From Neoscytalidium dimidiatum (taxonomy: Eukaryota; Ascomycota; Dothideomycetes; Botryosphaeriales; Botryosphaeriaceae), in the NCBI GenBank assembly GCA_037367355.1, contig CM074697.1:3658001-3722000 (forward strand): a stretch of DNA of 64,000 nt. Reading direction: 5' to 3'. The translations under genes and the position numbers were made by a program. The stretch's first letter is position 1, and each line of letters opens with the position of its first letter. Shown here one piece after another: positions 42,626 through 53,923 of this stretch. The notes beneath the pieces are model-generated. The model made no database searches. It saw only the letters and a program-made list of their open reading frames with translations, and was not told where the DNA came from.

Positions 42626-45475
42626 TCACTTGAACTTCGCAAATCGCAGCGAGAACGCAATGAGCACGACAGGCAAGACGCTGACAATCTCGCCCAACCC
42701 GGCGAACTCAGGCGGGATCCTCAGGCCCGCTCCGTCGTCCTCGGAGAACCCGGTCCCGGCCGTCTTGACCCAGACAAAGGCGCCGGCCGCCAGCAGGACG
42801 GCGAAGAAGTTGTAGACGGCGGCCCAGACGAAGTTGAACTTGACGCGGCGGACGGCGCGCGCGGAGATGTCCATGCCGATGGGCAGGCCGCGCAGGTCCG
42901 GCCGCGCGAAGACGACGTCGGCCGCGCTCTTGGCTACGTCGGTGCCGCCCGCGACGGAGATGCCGACGGTGGCCTGCATCAGGGCGACCGCGTCGTTGGT
43001 CCCGTCGCCGAGGAACAGGACGACCGCCGCCGGGTGCGCCGACTGCAGCATCGACACGTAGTCGGCCTTGTCGGCCGGCGAGCAGCGCGAAAGCGCGTGG
43101 TTGGCCGGGACGTTGAGGACGCGCGCGCAGTGCTCGACGCTGCGGGCGTCGTCGCCGGAGACGATGGAGATGGCGATGCCTTGGGCCTGGAGGGTGGAGA
43201 TGACGGAGGGGGTTTCGGCGCGTAGGACATCGCGGAGGGCGAAGAGGGCGCATAGCTCTTTGTTGATGGTAACGCCGAAGAGGGTGTAGTCGAGGGTGCT
43301 TTGGTAGATAGGTGATTCTGCAGATGGACTTGGGGGAGAGGAGATGCGATAGGCAAACTTGCGGATTTGTGAGGAGGAAGTGATGCCTAGCCAGTCGCAG
43401 TTTCCAGCTCTGATCACCAGCTGTTCCTCTTCGAGTCTGCCTTCGATGCCACCACCAACGACTATGGTGGTCGTGTCGAACTTGGTGCGGTGGCTGACGT
43501 TTTTGGAGTCAAGGAAGTCCGCAATTGCTGTTGCAACTGGATGCCTTTGGCCGGACACAAGTCCAAAGAGGTGCGGCAAAGTGGAGGTGCTGGGCTTGAG
43601 CATGTACTCCTCGGCGATGACGGACATCTTCCCTTCTGTCAGTGTCCCGGTCTTATCGAAAACGACATGAGTGGCCTTGCGGATGGTCTCGATAGCTGAT
43701 GGAACTCGGAAGATCACTCCATGCTTGGCAGAAACTCCACTTGCAATGATGATGACCATTGGAACCGCGAGGCCGATGGCGCAAGGACAGGAAATGATGA
43801 GGGTTGCTATAGCGTACGTTGAAGCATCAACAGTGGCGTCCACCTTGTCTTTCTTCCATGCGAAGATACCAACCAGTAGCCAGATGATGAAGGTGGTCAG
43901 TGATACGGCAATAATTGTCGGGACAAAGAGGCCTGCGATGCGGTCTGCGAGAGCTTGAACCCTAGGCTTTGTCAATTCAGCATTCTCTACAAGGGTGCCA
44001 ATTTTGCTAATGCTGTTCTCCCAGGCCATGCGCGTGACTGAGATATCAAGTTGCCCATCCAGGTTCATGGTGCCAGCAGTGACACATGAATCAATACCCT
44101 TGGCTACAGGCCTTGATTCTCCGGTCATCATTGATTCGTCCACTTGAGAACCACCATAGACGACAATGCCGTCCGTTGGGATACGAGTATGCGGCGGCAC
44201 ACGGAAGATGTCGCCGGGTTGAAGAAGACGCACATCAATTTCTCTGCTCTCGTTGCGAGTTTGGGATAGGAGCTGAGCTATAGGTGCCTGCAGTGTCCGG
44301 ATAGAGACCGATTCCGTTGCCTTCTGCCGTGCGAGTTCTCCCATGTATCGACCAAGCCTGATGAGAGTGACCAGTAACGTACTGGTCTCGAAGAAAGACC
44401 CTTCGGAAAGCGGGCTTCCCGTGCCAGACAGCGCGAACGCTACCACCGAAAACACGTACGCAGTTGTAGTGCTGAGGACGATAAGAAGGTCCATGTCGGC
44501 CAGCTTAGAGTGGAACAAGCTCTTGAAGGCATTCGGGTAGAATTCCCAAGCAGAAGCCTGAACGGCGGTGGCTAGAAACAAGCAAACAATCCCTTTCCTG
44601 AATTCGCCCAATGACATTGGCGCCCACACCAGAACCAGTACTGGAATCGTGAAGATGAGTGCGATGAGGAAGTATACCAGCTCCCGTTGCAGTTGCCTTT
44701 TCCCAGCAGCCACAGAATCAGGCGGTGGGATCGGGGCCAGCTCTGCATTGTCCGGAACCAAGGCTTTCTCCATGATATCCCGGGGAAAAATGATATGGGG
44801 GTAGTACTCAATTCGTATCTTGGTCTTTCCAGTCTTGTGTAGCTCCGCGAATTGCGTGATGCCCCTTATACCTTGAGGCGGAGGCCCATGAAACATGACT
44901 TCAGGGTCGTTGAGGAGAACGTCCAGGAATTGAGCACCCTCCTTCGCTTCTGCAACGTGCTTGAATCCAAAAGGTGTCGTTCGCCGAAGGGTTTGTAAGA
45001 CATCCTCCAGCGTGATGATGTTGACATCGATGCAGAATTGAGCTTGCGAAGTGCCCATATCAGTGCGGATATCCTTGATCGTTGGGATCTTCTCCAATGC
45101 CTTCTGCAAATTCTTCTCGCAGCCACTACATGTCATTCCAGAGACGCTGAGCTTGACGTTCTCGTACAAGGGTTTACTCTTCTCGGTGTCCGTTGAGCCA
45201 TCCCTCACAAATAACGGCACGGGAAGTGAATCTTCGGACCCACACAGTCCTGGGCCACAGATACTTGAAGCACAGCGACGAACTAAGCCCGGTGTCCTTG
45301 CTCTTTCATATTCCTCGTCACGACTGCGATAGCCGTCGTGTCCATGACAGGAACTGATGAAGCTCCCAAACGTTTTCCGAGTTTTCACGACGACGGCAGG
45401 TTGGGGGAAGCCGGGGTGCATCAAGCCGGAGGAGCCTAAGGAATCCGAGTCTCCCATATCCGGCTTCTTCCCCAT
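42626..45475 (-). CDS. P1B-type heavy-metal (Cu/Cd) ATPase
   Basis: One coding exon, 949 aa, from ATG 45475. Upstream an intron with good signals (45633-45573, GTAAGC...TTCTTAG) lies in the 5' UTR. The protein pumps soft metal ions across a membrane using ATP. In order: a Cys/His-rich N-terminus (C43-H-G-H, C68, C73, C78), one HMA domain with M-T-C-S-G-C at 114-119, eight expected membrane helices, the actuator loop T-G-E-S 451-454, the metal path C-P-C 563-565, phosphorylation site D607-K-T-G-T, the H-P pair 645-646 and G-D-G-T-N-D 823-828. Thr instead of Ile in G-D-G-T-N-D is shared with the yeast PCA1-type branch, so a detoxifying efflux pump (copper or cadmium) is more likely than a Golgi copper loader. 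It has one HMA domain where many Ccc2-type pumps have two. Metal specificity is inferred. Confidence 0.93.
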   Translation of the reverse strand: MGKKPDMGDSDSLGSSGLMHPGFPQPAVVVKTRKTFGSFISSCHGHDGYRSRDEEYERARTPGLVRRCASSICGPGLCGSEDSLPVPLFVRDGSTDTEKSKPLYENVKLSVSGMTCSGCEKNLQKALEKIPTIKDIRTDMGTSQAQFCIDVNIITLEDVLQTLRRTTPFGFKHVAEAKEGAQFLDVLLNDPEVMFHGPPPQGIRGITQFAELHKTGKTKIRIEYYPHIIFPRDIMEKALVPDNAELAPIPPPDSVAAGKRQLQRELVYFLIALIFTIPVLVLVWAPMSLGEFRKGIVCLFLATAVQASAWEFYPNAFKSLFHSKLADMDLLIVLSTTTAYVFSVVAFALSGTGSPLSEGSFFETSTLLVTLIRLGRYMGELARQKATESVSIRTLQAPIAQLLSQTRNESREIDVRLLQPGDIFRVPPHTRIPTDGIVVYGGSQVDESMMTGESRPVAKGIDSCVTAGTMNLDGQLDISVTRMAWENSISKIGTLVENAELTKPRVQALADRIAGLFVPTIIAVSLTTFIIWLLVGIFAWKKDKVDATVDASTYAIATLIISCPCAIGLAVPMVIIIASGVSAKHGVIFRVPSAIETIRKATHVVFDKTGTLTEGKMSVIAEEYMLKPSTSTLPHLFGLVSGQRHPVATAIADFLDSKNVSHRTKFDTTTIVVGGGIEGRLEEEQLVIRAGNCDWLGITSSSQIRKFAYRISSPPSPSAESPIYQSTLDYTLFGVTINKELCALFALRDVLRAETPSVISTLQAQGIAISIVSGDDARSVEHCARVLNVPANHALSRCSPADKADYVSMLQSAHPAAVVLFLGDGTNDAVALMQATVGISVAGGTDVAKSAADVVFARPDLRGLPIGMDISARAVRRVKFNFVWAAVYNFFAVLLAAGAFVWVKTAGTGFSEDDGAGLRIPPEFAGLGEIVSVLPVVLIAFSLRFAKFK

Positions 45476-47003
45476 GATCACCAGAGTCTTGGATGTTCAC
45501 CGTGGAGGGAATCAATTTGAGTGTTGTGTTTAGATAAGGACAGCCTGCGCGACTCGACACCTGCAAGTCGTTCTAAGAAGTCAAGTATTAGCTGTGTCTC
45601 TACATGCGTCACAAGCGAAGTCACCATGCTTACCTTGGACTGGGCCTTAAAGATAAGGCGAAGTATCGAGGTGTTTAGGAGCGGTCGGGAGTATTGAGGC
45701 AAGATTGAGGCAGGAATAGGGCAACGAAGTTGGAAATCGTGCAGGACCGATGTTATCAATATATCAAGGGAAGCAGCCAGGGAACGGGCTATGAAACAGT
45801 ATTTCGGAACCGGCCACCTGCGGCGGCAACCACTCCGGTGCTGCCGAACTCGGAAGGTCGCCGTGTACTGGGCGACGTGTCTGGAGCTGAGCAAAGGCTT
45901 GTATGCGCGGGAAACTTGGGTGATGCTCTTCTATACATAGCTAGGCCAATCGTACAAATCCGATTTAAAAGATGAGAATAATATTTCAAGAGTCTAGGGT
46001 GCACTGAGTTGCAATGAAAGAAGGTCGTTTCGCAGGCGGTCGTTGGAGTGGTGGTACCCATTGGCAACCTCCGCCTGTACGACGAGGAGCTTTGAATGTT
46101 GTGCAGATGCTTCTAAAATAGCATTCAAAACCCAGTGTTGATGATGGCTCGCTATCATCTTTTTGTACGCCACTTACAAGCGGAACGAGCTGTTAGGGTC
46201 ATGTCGTGACCCGTGATGCAGGTCGAGTCTCAGGCACAAGAGGCTATCGACCCCTTTGCTGGTGAGAGCATGAAGGTACGCCGTAGTATGACCTGCATAT
46301 TTCACAAAACAAGACATGGCGCGTATGGTAATTTAGCACGAGAGTTCCACTTGGCCTGGGTAGCGGGAGCTCCTGCCCGGCTCATGCGGAAGGGTGCTTC
46401 ATTACGCGTGGGCAACCGCGCACCCGCGCCAGGCGTCCGTTCAGCGTATCATCGTCCAGTGTCGCCACAACACCCTGATGGCCTGGGCCAATGATGTGAG
46501 CTGGCTTTAGAGATGAGTATGGTGGTAGCAAAGGTTGAGAGAGGCCATGACGAAGGAGTTGGTGGAAGGTTAATATGGGGAACGGGATAAGGCTTTCGGA
46601 GATCAGAGCCAAGGATAAGTCGTCGGGTAATTTTGGCCTTCGAAAAGACGCCGCTGGCGAACGCGTACGCGATCACATGATGGCGCGGAACGCGACTCCA
46701 CCTAACGTCATCGCCTGGCCTGACGAGATGCTTTAGCACTCTGCGCCCACTCCACCATCATCACGGCTCGATCATCGATTCAACTTCGAGCCTTTCCCAG
46801 GCACTGCAGCTATTTTATCCAGAAACAGCGCAAATGACCACCTAGCGCACTTCGCCGTCCGTCGGCGCAATTCATGTGGACTTCGCAAAGGAACCGTTGC
46901 TTCTTGTTGTCTCACAACTCCCACGTCCATGTCAACGACCCTACCACCTGTTTCTCTACATCCATCAGCCGCAATAACATCCCGATGATTCCAACCCACA
47001 AAT
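45476..47003. other. Divergent ATPase / RAD4 promoter region
   Basis: 1.5 kb; contains the ATPase 5' UTR intron (45573-45633). A single ACGCGT lies near 46661, ~340 bp upstream of RAD4. Open frames at 46213-46740 on both strands lack family features. Confidence 0.45.
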
Positions 47004-50000
47004 ATGGCAAGGGCGAAGGCAAGGGCCGAGCGGCCTCCGAGCACTCCAAGAGCGCGACGAAGGTCAGCAAGGAATCAGCAACAAGACGATGCGCCAAGAG
47101 ACAAAGTGCCCGATGTTTTCCAAGAAATGCTCGCCGAGGAAGCTCCTCGGTCAATTGACGAACAGCGACCCCTGAAGAAACGCAAGGTTGAGGAGACCGT
47201 TAACGATACCGTATCGCAATCGTTAGCTTGGCCGACGGCTTCGAGTACAGTGGCGGATCGGGAGGATAATGATAGGCTGCTAGAAGATACACCTAGGCTT
47301 CAAACGATAATAGACGAATCCGAAACGGACGACAGCGATGTAGACTGGGAAGATGTCGATCTAGACCGAAATAATGCGGACTATCTTCTACAGCCGCTCA
47401 CAAGGGACCAGGCGGAAGAGACTCTTCAGATAGAGATAGGCAACGATGGCACAAAAAACAAGCCAGCAAGGGCTCGCAGGAAGGCAGCTACTGCCGCTGA
47501 GAGGGTCGTCAGATTACACATACACAAGATGCACGTATTGTGTCTCTTGTACCACTCCCACATCCGCAATGCCTGGTGTAACGACCAAAAAGTCCAGGTA
47601 TGCACGTAGGATGAGGGACCAAGAGCATGTATTCCTGACTTTTCATACAGTCTTCCTTGAAGAGGTTTCTCAGCGTGCGACTGAATGACTTTTTCACCCC
47701 CGATCCGAATCAGTCTCAGTCCCAAGCCTCAAAGGCCTTCTTGGATGGCCTCACACTTGCCAAGGAGGCATGGAAGAAATTCAAGATTACGTCAGTAGGA
47801 ATGAAGCGAGCAAAATGGGCTCATGATAGGAAGGAGTTGGAAACTGTATGTCACGAACATGGCATTTCTTTCAGTAATTCTCATGAAGTTCCAGTTCCGA
47901 ATACCCGCAAACGCCGACCCAGTCATGGACATAACAGATTTTCAAAGAGCTGCGGTAGCCTTTGAAGGATCTGCGGATACCGGGGCAATGTTGTTCTGTG
48001 CCTTTCTTCGAGCAACCGGCGTAGAAACAAGGCTGGTCTGCTCTCTTCAGGCTCTACCATTCACTGCTGCCAGTGTGCCAGCTGCTGAAACGACACCGAA
48101 AGACAAAGGCGACGTTGTATGTGCAGAAAATAGCAGCGACGACAAGGCTACACTGAGTCCAAAAACTACGCCACTAAAGAGGATTACAAGGATCGGACGC
48201 CCTGGGCTTGGTTCTTCGTCCCATCGCCAAGCAGCGGCGCCGCCACCTGTAACACCTAAGAAAACAATTTCTCATCCTCGATACCCAGTCTACTGGGTTG
48301 AAGCCTTCAACGCCGCGCAGCAGAAATGGGTCACTGTAGATCCGATTGCCACAGGAACTATCGGAAAACCTTCCCGCCTCGAACCTCCACTCAGCGATCC
48401 GGACGTTTGCATGTCTTACGTTGTAGCCTTCGAACGTGACGGGGTAGCGAAAGATGTTACACGTAGATATGCTAAAGCGTATAATGCTAAGACCAGGAAG
48501 TCCCGGGTTGAATCCACAGAGAATGGAGAGAAGTGGTGGAGGAAAGCTTTGAAATTATTCAGACGTAGAGCAGTCTTGGTAAGCATATTTCAAAGCAATT
48601 GATCTTAGAAATTCCATACTAATCGGTATTCTACGCTAGGATAGAGACCAAGTCGAAGATGCCGAGCTCGCCCGCCGTGAAGCTCAAGAGGAGATGCCCA
48701 AGAACGTGCAGGACTTCAAGGCCCACCCGTATTACGTCCTCGAACGACACCTCCGCCACAACGAAATCATCCACCCCAAGCACGAAGTCGGAAAAGTAAA
48801 TGTCGGCACCACCGCCCACACGAACCTTGAACCCATATACCGTCGCCGCGACGTGCACCAGCTCAAGTCTGCGGACAAGTGGTACCGACTCGGCCGGGAC
48901 GTCAAACCCGGCGAACAGCCCCTCAAGCACGCCAAACCGCGGCGCAGCAGGCAGCGGCAGCCCTTTGATGACGACGAGGGCGAAGAGGAGGGGCTCGGTA
49001 CAGCGCTGTACGCGCCATTTCAGACGGAACTGTATGTTCCTCCTCCATGCGTACGCGGCCGCGTTCCACGAAACGCTTTTGGTAATCTGGACGTCTACGT
49101 ACCTTCCATGGTGCCGCCTGGTGGTGTGCACATACGTGATCAGCGCGCTCGTCAAGCCGCGCGCCTCCTCGGAATCGACTATGCTGATGCCGTCACGGGC
49201 TTCAATTTCCGCGGCAGGCACGGCACCGCCATTATCGAGGGCGTGGTCGTAGCGGAAGAGTTTAGCGATGCCATGCACGCCGTGCTTGAAGGGTTCCGCG
49301 ATGTTGAACTGGAGGATGAGCAGGCAAGAAGGAGCAGGGAGGCACTTCGCATGTGGAAGAAGTTCATGCTCGGTCTGCGTGTTCTGGAGCGCGTGCAGGA
49401 GTATGCCAGCGCGGATGAGAAGAAGCAAATGGAGAAGGAGATGAAGGAGCGGATTGAGGCAGAAGAGAGAGAAGAGGAGAAGGCCGCGCAGGAGGAGATG
49501 GCTGGAGGGTTCGTCTTGGCGGATGCTGCGGGTCAGATGCCTGCGGAACCGACAGCGGGAAGGATGGTGGCCGCGGCTAGGCAAGACGACAACGAGGAGC
49601 ACTATGATGGTGGCGGAGGGTTCTTGCCCGAAGATGCTAATATGGGAGAAGGCAGAGAACCCAATAGCAACCTCTTTAGGAGCCGAATCATGGACGAGGC
49701 ATCTCTAAGGCCCAGCATATCGCAGCGCGGCTTGGATGGTGCTGGCGATGAGCATGAGCTTGTGGATGGAGGCGGATTTGTTCCGGATGAGGAGACTGCC
49801 CTGGCTGAAGATGTTCCAGATGATGGAGGTGGCTTTATCCCCGAGGATGGGGGCGGCTTTGTTCCAGAAGACGGTGGGGGCTTTATCACTGGGGACGATG
49901 GTGGCTTTCTCCCCGACCGGGACGAGGGTGAAGGTGGTGGTTTTCTACAAGAAGACAACGTGCCTTTCACTTACGATTCCACTTACAGTCAAGGACCTGG

Positions 50001-50382
50001 GGATCACGGAACTACTATGTCCTCAATTGGTAATCCCGGAGGCTCAGGAATGATAGCAACGACTGTGAGTACAAACAACGACGCGTCCCAGAGACAGGAG
50101 TCAATAAGAGATTCGGATGAAGTTTCCCACCGGGCGGACAACGATTTCCAGGACCTCTCAATGCCGTCAGAACCCCAGCCTCAAATGGCAAGCGTAGAAG
50201 ATCAGTCCAGCAAGAACGATGAGCCGCCACCTGGCCGAACGGGCCGGCCTTTAACTGTGGCGGAAACTGTTGCAAATGAGCAGAGTACCTCAGACGATGA
50301 AAGGGACTCACTTCCATCCCATGATCCAGAAGATGAAGATGCGGAACCAGAGTGGCTTGCAGAGGAGGTAGTCAGCGACTGA
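47004..50382 (+). CDS. RAD4: Rad4/XPC nucleotide-excision repair protein
   Basis: Four exons: 47004-47597, 47651-47845, 47889-48578 and 48640-50382; 1074 codons (1073 aa). Exon 3 could instead begin at 47895 (two residues fewer); both keep the frame. Rad4 with Rad23 recognises helix-distorting lesions and recruits TFIIH. A basic, disordered N-terminus leads to the transglutaminase-like domain (about 180-480; C-A-F-L-R-A-T-G-V-E-T-R-L-V-C-S-L-Q and Y-P-V-Y-W-V-E-A-F). Three beta-hairpin domains follow: BHD1 from ~512 (F-K-x-H-P-Y-Y-V-L-E-R-H-L), BHD2, and BHD3 (G-R-V-P-R-N-A-F-G-N-L-D-V-Y-V-P, then A-A-R-L-L-G-I-D-Y-A-D-A-V-T-G-F). After a Lys/Glu coiled coil the tail carries repeated G-G-G-F-[VIL]-x-[ED]-[DE] units (about residues 820-930) and a Ser/Glu/Asp-rich end. 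The repeated tail is longer than in yeast Rad4. Confidence 0.95.
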
Positions 50383-50753
50383 GCAGGTTCTAGGATGGAC
50401 ACGTATTGCTCTTTCGCGGGGTTTCTCGACATCTATTGAGCGCACGGACTGAATCATGATAGAAAGTGATAATGAGCGCTCGCCAACCCTCAATCGCAGA
50501 AGTTCTAATTTATGTGATGACATCAGAATATATTAGATCTGCATACAAGAAACGCTACATAGGAATTCATTCTTATTTCATTAGTTTAACATTCTTTTTA
50601 GAGTGTCTCTGTTGAGCACCCCTTCGCTTCCTTTGACATTTCTGTTGGGCCCCTTCGCATGTCTGCCCTTTATATTCTTCTCCCTTCATCAAGGTCCCAC
50701 AAGTCACTAGCTGGTACTGATATCCGGTAGGAGGACTATCCGATATCTTCGAC

Positions 50754-51613
50754 ATGCATAAACTCATCATGATTATGGGCCTTGTCAGGCTTGCCACAGC
50801 GTGTCACTACAGTCCAGACTATCCCGACGACGATTGCCCACCTCCACCTCTAGTTCATGCCTGCGACAAGTACTCGCCAACTACCCTTCGTACATATTCG
50901 ATCGCCAGCCTCCCTATTCCCTCTGAAGAATCTAGTTTTCTTCACACTCCCGCCGCATCGCTGACAACCCTCCCCTCCACCCTCCCCACCGCGAGCTCCT
51001 GCCCGAATCTCTTGACGAATGGCGACTTCAGCAGGGGCCTCGACGACTGGGTCACCACAGGCAGCAGCGCCCGCCTGCCCAACGGCTTCCCCGGCTACGG
51101 CGTCGTCGCCCTAGCCAATCCGAACGATCTATCCGGCGCGACCAACAATGCCGTATGACATAGACCTCTAACGCAACAATGCCAGTAAAGAAGGATTTCT
51201 GACAAAACGAAATCTTGCAGTTCTACGCCGCTCTCTCCTCGACCGACCGCCGAACCGCGACGCTCGACCACTACGGCCTCACCACCATCGCCGACAGGCT
51301 GTACTCGTTCTCGCTGAAGCTGCGGTCCAGCAGCAGCGGCGCCCCGAACGCGCTGGTGTCCTGGGCGTGCGACTACGTCGCCGTGCTGAATCCCAGGACG
51401 CGCGTCGAGTACGTCGTCGCTGAGATCGTCAGGCATCGGACCGTGCCGGCGGGCAGCCCTGGCCAGTGGTCGACCGAATCCGCCACCTTCAGGGGGGCGG
51501 GCAGGCCGACCGGCGTGGTGGATGAGGGGTTGAGGTGCACGTTTACGCCGCAGAGCCCCGGCTTGGCGACGGTATTTGTGGATGACGTGAATATTTCTAT
51601 TGCGCGTTGTTAG
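50754..51613 (+). CDS. Secreted protein with carbohydrate-binding-like module
   Basis: Two exons, 50754-51152 and 51221-51613, with a 68-nt intron (GTATGA...CTTGCAG) give 264 codons (263 aa). The N-terminus M-H-K-L-I-M-I-M-G-L-V-R-L-A-T-A-C is a short signal-like sequence. A Ser/Thr/Pro-rich linker follows (about 40-85), then C-P-N-L-L-T-N-G-D-F-S-R-G-L-D-D-W, the usual opening of a jelly-roll module of the CBM4/9-like kind (N-G-x-F-E-x-G-x-x-x-W). The module ends V-F-V-D-D-V-N-I-S, the common last strand. No catalytic domain is present. A cell-wall or substrate-binding role is inferred from the fold type only. Confidence 0.78.
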
Positions 51614-52613
51614 CGGGGAGGAGTGAACTGTTCGGGGATAAGGGGTCGGGGGTCGGATGAGTTCGACGTTTCTCGCAGTTGATATGAGAATTTCCGGTAA
51701 AAAAAAAAAGGGTTCCAGAGGTTTCATGAGGAGCTGGGTAATTGGAGGTGTACATGGGGAATGGTTCTCGCACTGTTATATAGTCCTGTCCGTTTGTACC
51801 CTTGTAGTCTTTGTAATTCTTTCGATTCGTTTAGGGAAGAGAAGGACTTACTGGGTTACTGGAACTTATAGCAAACTAACACAATAAATGCATGTGAGAT
51901 ACATAGATGGAAACTGAAGAGACTCCGTGCTGACATGGCTATTCATTGGTGGCTATAATGCCAAGCTACCTACCTAAATCGGGTAATATGTCTGAAGTTT
52001 AGGCTACCACTTTAAGGCGGCACAGTATATTCCAGATTCCCTCCCCAACCTCTCTAGTCCTTGAGTGACAAAGAAGAGGGTTATGCAGTAGACTTTGCAA
52101 TACGAATTGGGCCAGAATTGTTGGTTTGGCGGCGAACTCCGTGGGTTTCGCAAAGACGCAGTCTGGCATCCCTGACTTATTCGAGGTATTACGAGGCGAC
52201 CATTTGGCAAGGCAGTCTTGTAGAAGGCTTTTGATCTGACTTGTCGAGGCAGCTGATTTTAGGTGGAATGACAACAGACGACGCTTTAAGATATTGGTGG
52301 CTGTTGCTCGCGGAGATTATCGAGTCCTTAAAAGTATTTTAGTAAACGTAGCAAAATCCTGCTATGACCAAGCAAGACGGCGAGGGCATCGGCCAAAGAG
52401 GCAAATAGAGTCTTGAGACAAGGCCGGGACAGCATTTATGTTGTGCTAGATCATTTCTTTTCATTTTAGCATCACCGCATCCACGCCTGGCTTCTATACC
52501 TCTCTATTGGCGGCGTCCTGTCGTCAATGAATCAGAATCCCATGAAGAGGCAGGTATATTACATTTCCGTAATCCATCATTTAGCGCCCCGCCCATACAG
52601 GAAATCCCATCAT
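51614..52613. other. Intergenic, A+T-richer
   Basis: No gene supported. Minus-strand open segments at 52274-51999 contain no known motif. It may be old decayed sequence. Confidence 0.4.
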
Positions 52614-53593
52614 TTAGCTCTCCGGCCTGTTCTCCGCGTAGCCCGCTGTGCCCACTCGCTCCTCGGTCGTCTCCGCATCCGAGGCCTTGGCCAGGCCGTG
52701 CTCCTTAAGCAGGGCGTCAATCTCGTCAGCGGCCCAGAGGTGGTGGTAGATTTTGCCGGACTTGGTACGGCCGACGGTGGCAAATTCGACTGAAGGAAGT
52801 TAGCAATGAAACATTTTATTTCAACGGATGAGCGGGATTCCGGAACGCACTCTTCTCGCTGCTGAGCTTGGTCGAATCCATGGTCTTGCTGAGCACCTTA
52901 ACGGCCAGGCCGCAAGCCTCCTTCAGATCGCATTCCTCCTTGTAATCCTGCTTGAGCAAGCTCTGGGCACTAGCGTTGTTAGCACCGACGCTGGTGGCCT
53001 TCCAGCCGCCGTAGTTGCCGGAGGGGTTGCTTTGGTACAGCTGGAACTGGCGCTGGGGGTCGTAGCCGGCGTAGATGAAGGAGACACCGAAGGGGCGCAA
53101 GCCACCATGCTGGGTGTAACCTTGCTTCAGATCGCATAGTCGGCGCACCAGCTGCTCACAGGGGATGTCTTCGTTGTAGGTCAGCAGATAGCGCTGGGCG
53201 GCCTGGCGGGCGTAGTTGATGAGGATGTTGGCGTCGGCTGTCATGCCTGCCACCGCACAGATCATGTTGCTAGGAAACAAGTATGTCAGTGACGGTACTC
53301 TGATGAGCTCGAGATATTGTGACGTACTCATTGAGGATGTACAGCTTCTCGGCGGAGGTGTCCTGCTCCAGCAGCTTGCTAGTAACCTTGCGCTCCGCAG
53401 CCAACACAATACCATCCTGTGCGAGAATGCCGAGAGCTGTGCCGGCGTGCGAAATGGCTTCGAGCGCATATTCAACCTGGTACAGGCGGCCCTCGGGCGA
53501 GAAGATGGTCGTCTGTGTGCACAGAGTAAGCTACTGGCAGGCCAACGAGGCAAGCTTTGGGTGGCTGACTCTTGAATCGTATCTCCGCGACAT
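52614..53593 (-). CDS. PRE9: 20S proteasome alpha-3 (Pre9/PSMA4-type)
   Basis: Four exons: 53593-53570, 53512-53328, 53269-52851 and 52789-52614; 268 codons (267 aa). Exon 1 encodes only M-S-R-R-Y-D-S-R. The protein is one of the seven alpha-ring subunits of the 20S proteasome, with no proteolytic activity itself. The alpha-subunit signature is complete: [20 protein letters not shown] at the start, then [28 protein letters not shown] and R-P-F-G-V-S-F. The M-S-R-R-Y-D-S-R start and T-S-K-L-L-E-Q point to the PSMA4/Pre9 type among the alpha subunits. It is divergent from the WW/FF gene, with 330 bp between the two start codons. Confidence 0.93.
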
Positions 53594-53923
53594 GTTGGGT
53601 GACGGCTATGCGGAGGCAGGCGGAGAACAGCGGAGAAGGAATCGATGGAGTAGCGGCGGATGGGAGTGCGGCGAGGAAGGTGTGGAGTTGGCGGTTGATG
53701 GTTGTGGTGGTGATGGACGAGCTCCAGGCAGAGCTCCGACGCGTAGATCGACCTTGGACGGTCAGAGGCAAGGACTTTTATGTTCGATATGTCACAATGT
53801 CAATTAGTGGCCGTATCTGGCCCGAACGCTTTGGCCAAGCAGCCTGCCGCCAAGCCCAAAAGCATCATCGCCCGCGACTAACTTTCAACGCTCCGTCGTC
53901 TGCAACAACACCGTTCGCAAGCA
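53594..53923. promoter_or_regulatory. Shared divergent promoter, PRE9 / WW-FF gene
   Basis: Only 330 bp separate the two start codons, so the genes must share promoter space. One ACGCGT is present near 53748. A proteasome-associated control element (GGTGGCAAA) was looked for and not seen. Confidence 0.5.

Noticed and set aside
42533..43253. Long open frames opposite and overlapping the ATPase gene
   Set aside because: They mirror GC-rich codons of the well-supported ATPase.
53594..53923. Proteasome control element search in the PRE9 promoter
   Set aside because: GGTGGCAAA is absent; the Rpn4-type element is a budding-yeast feature.
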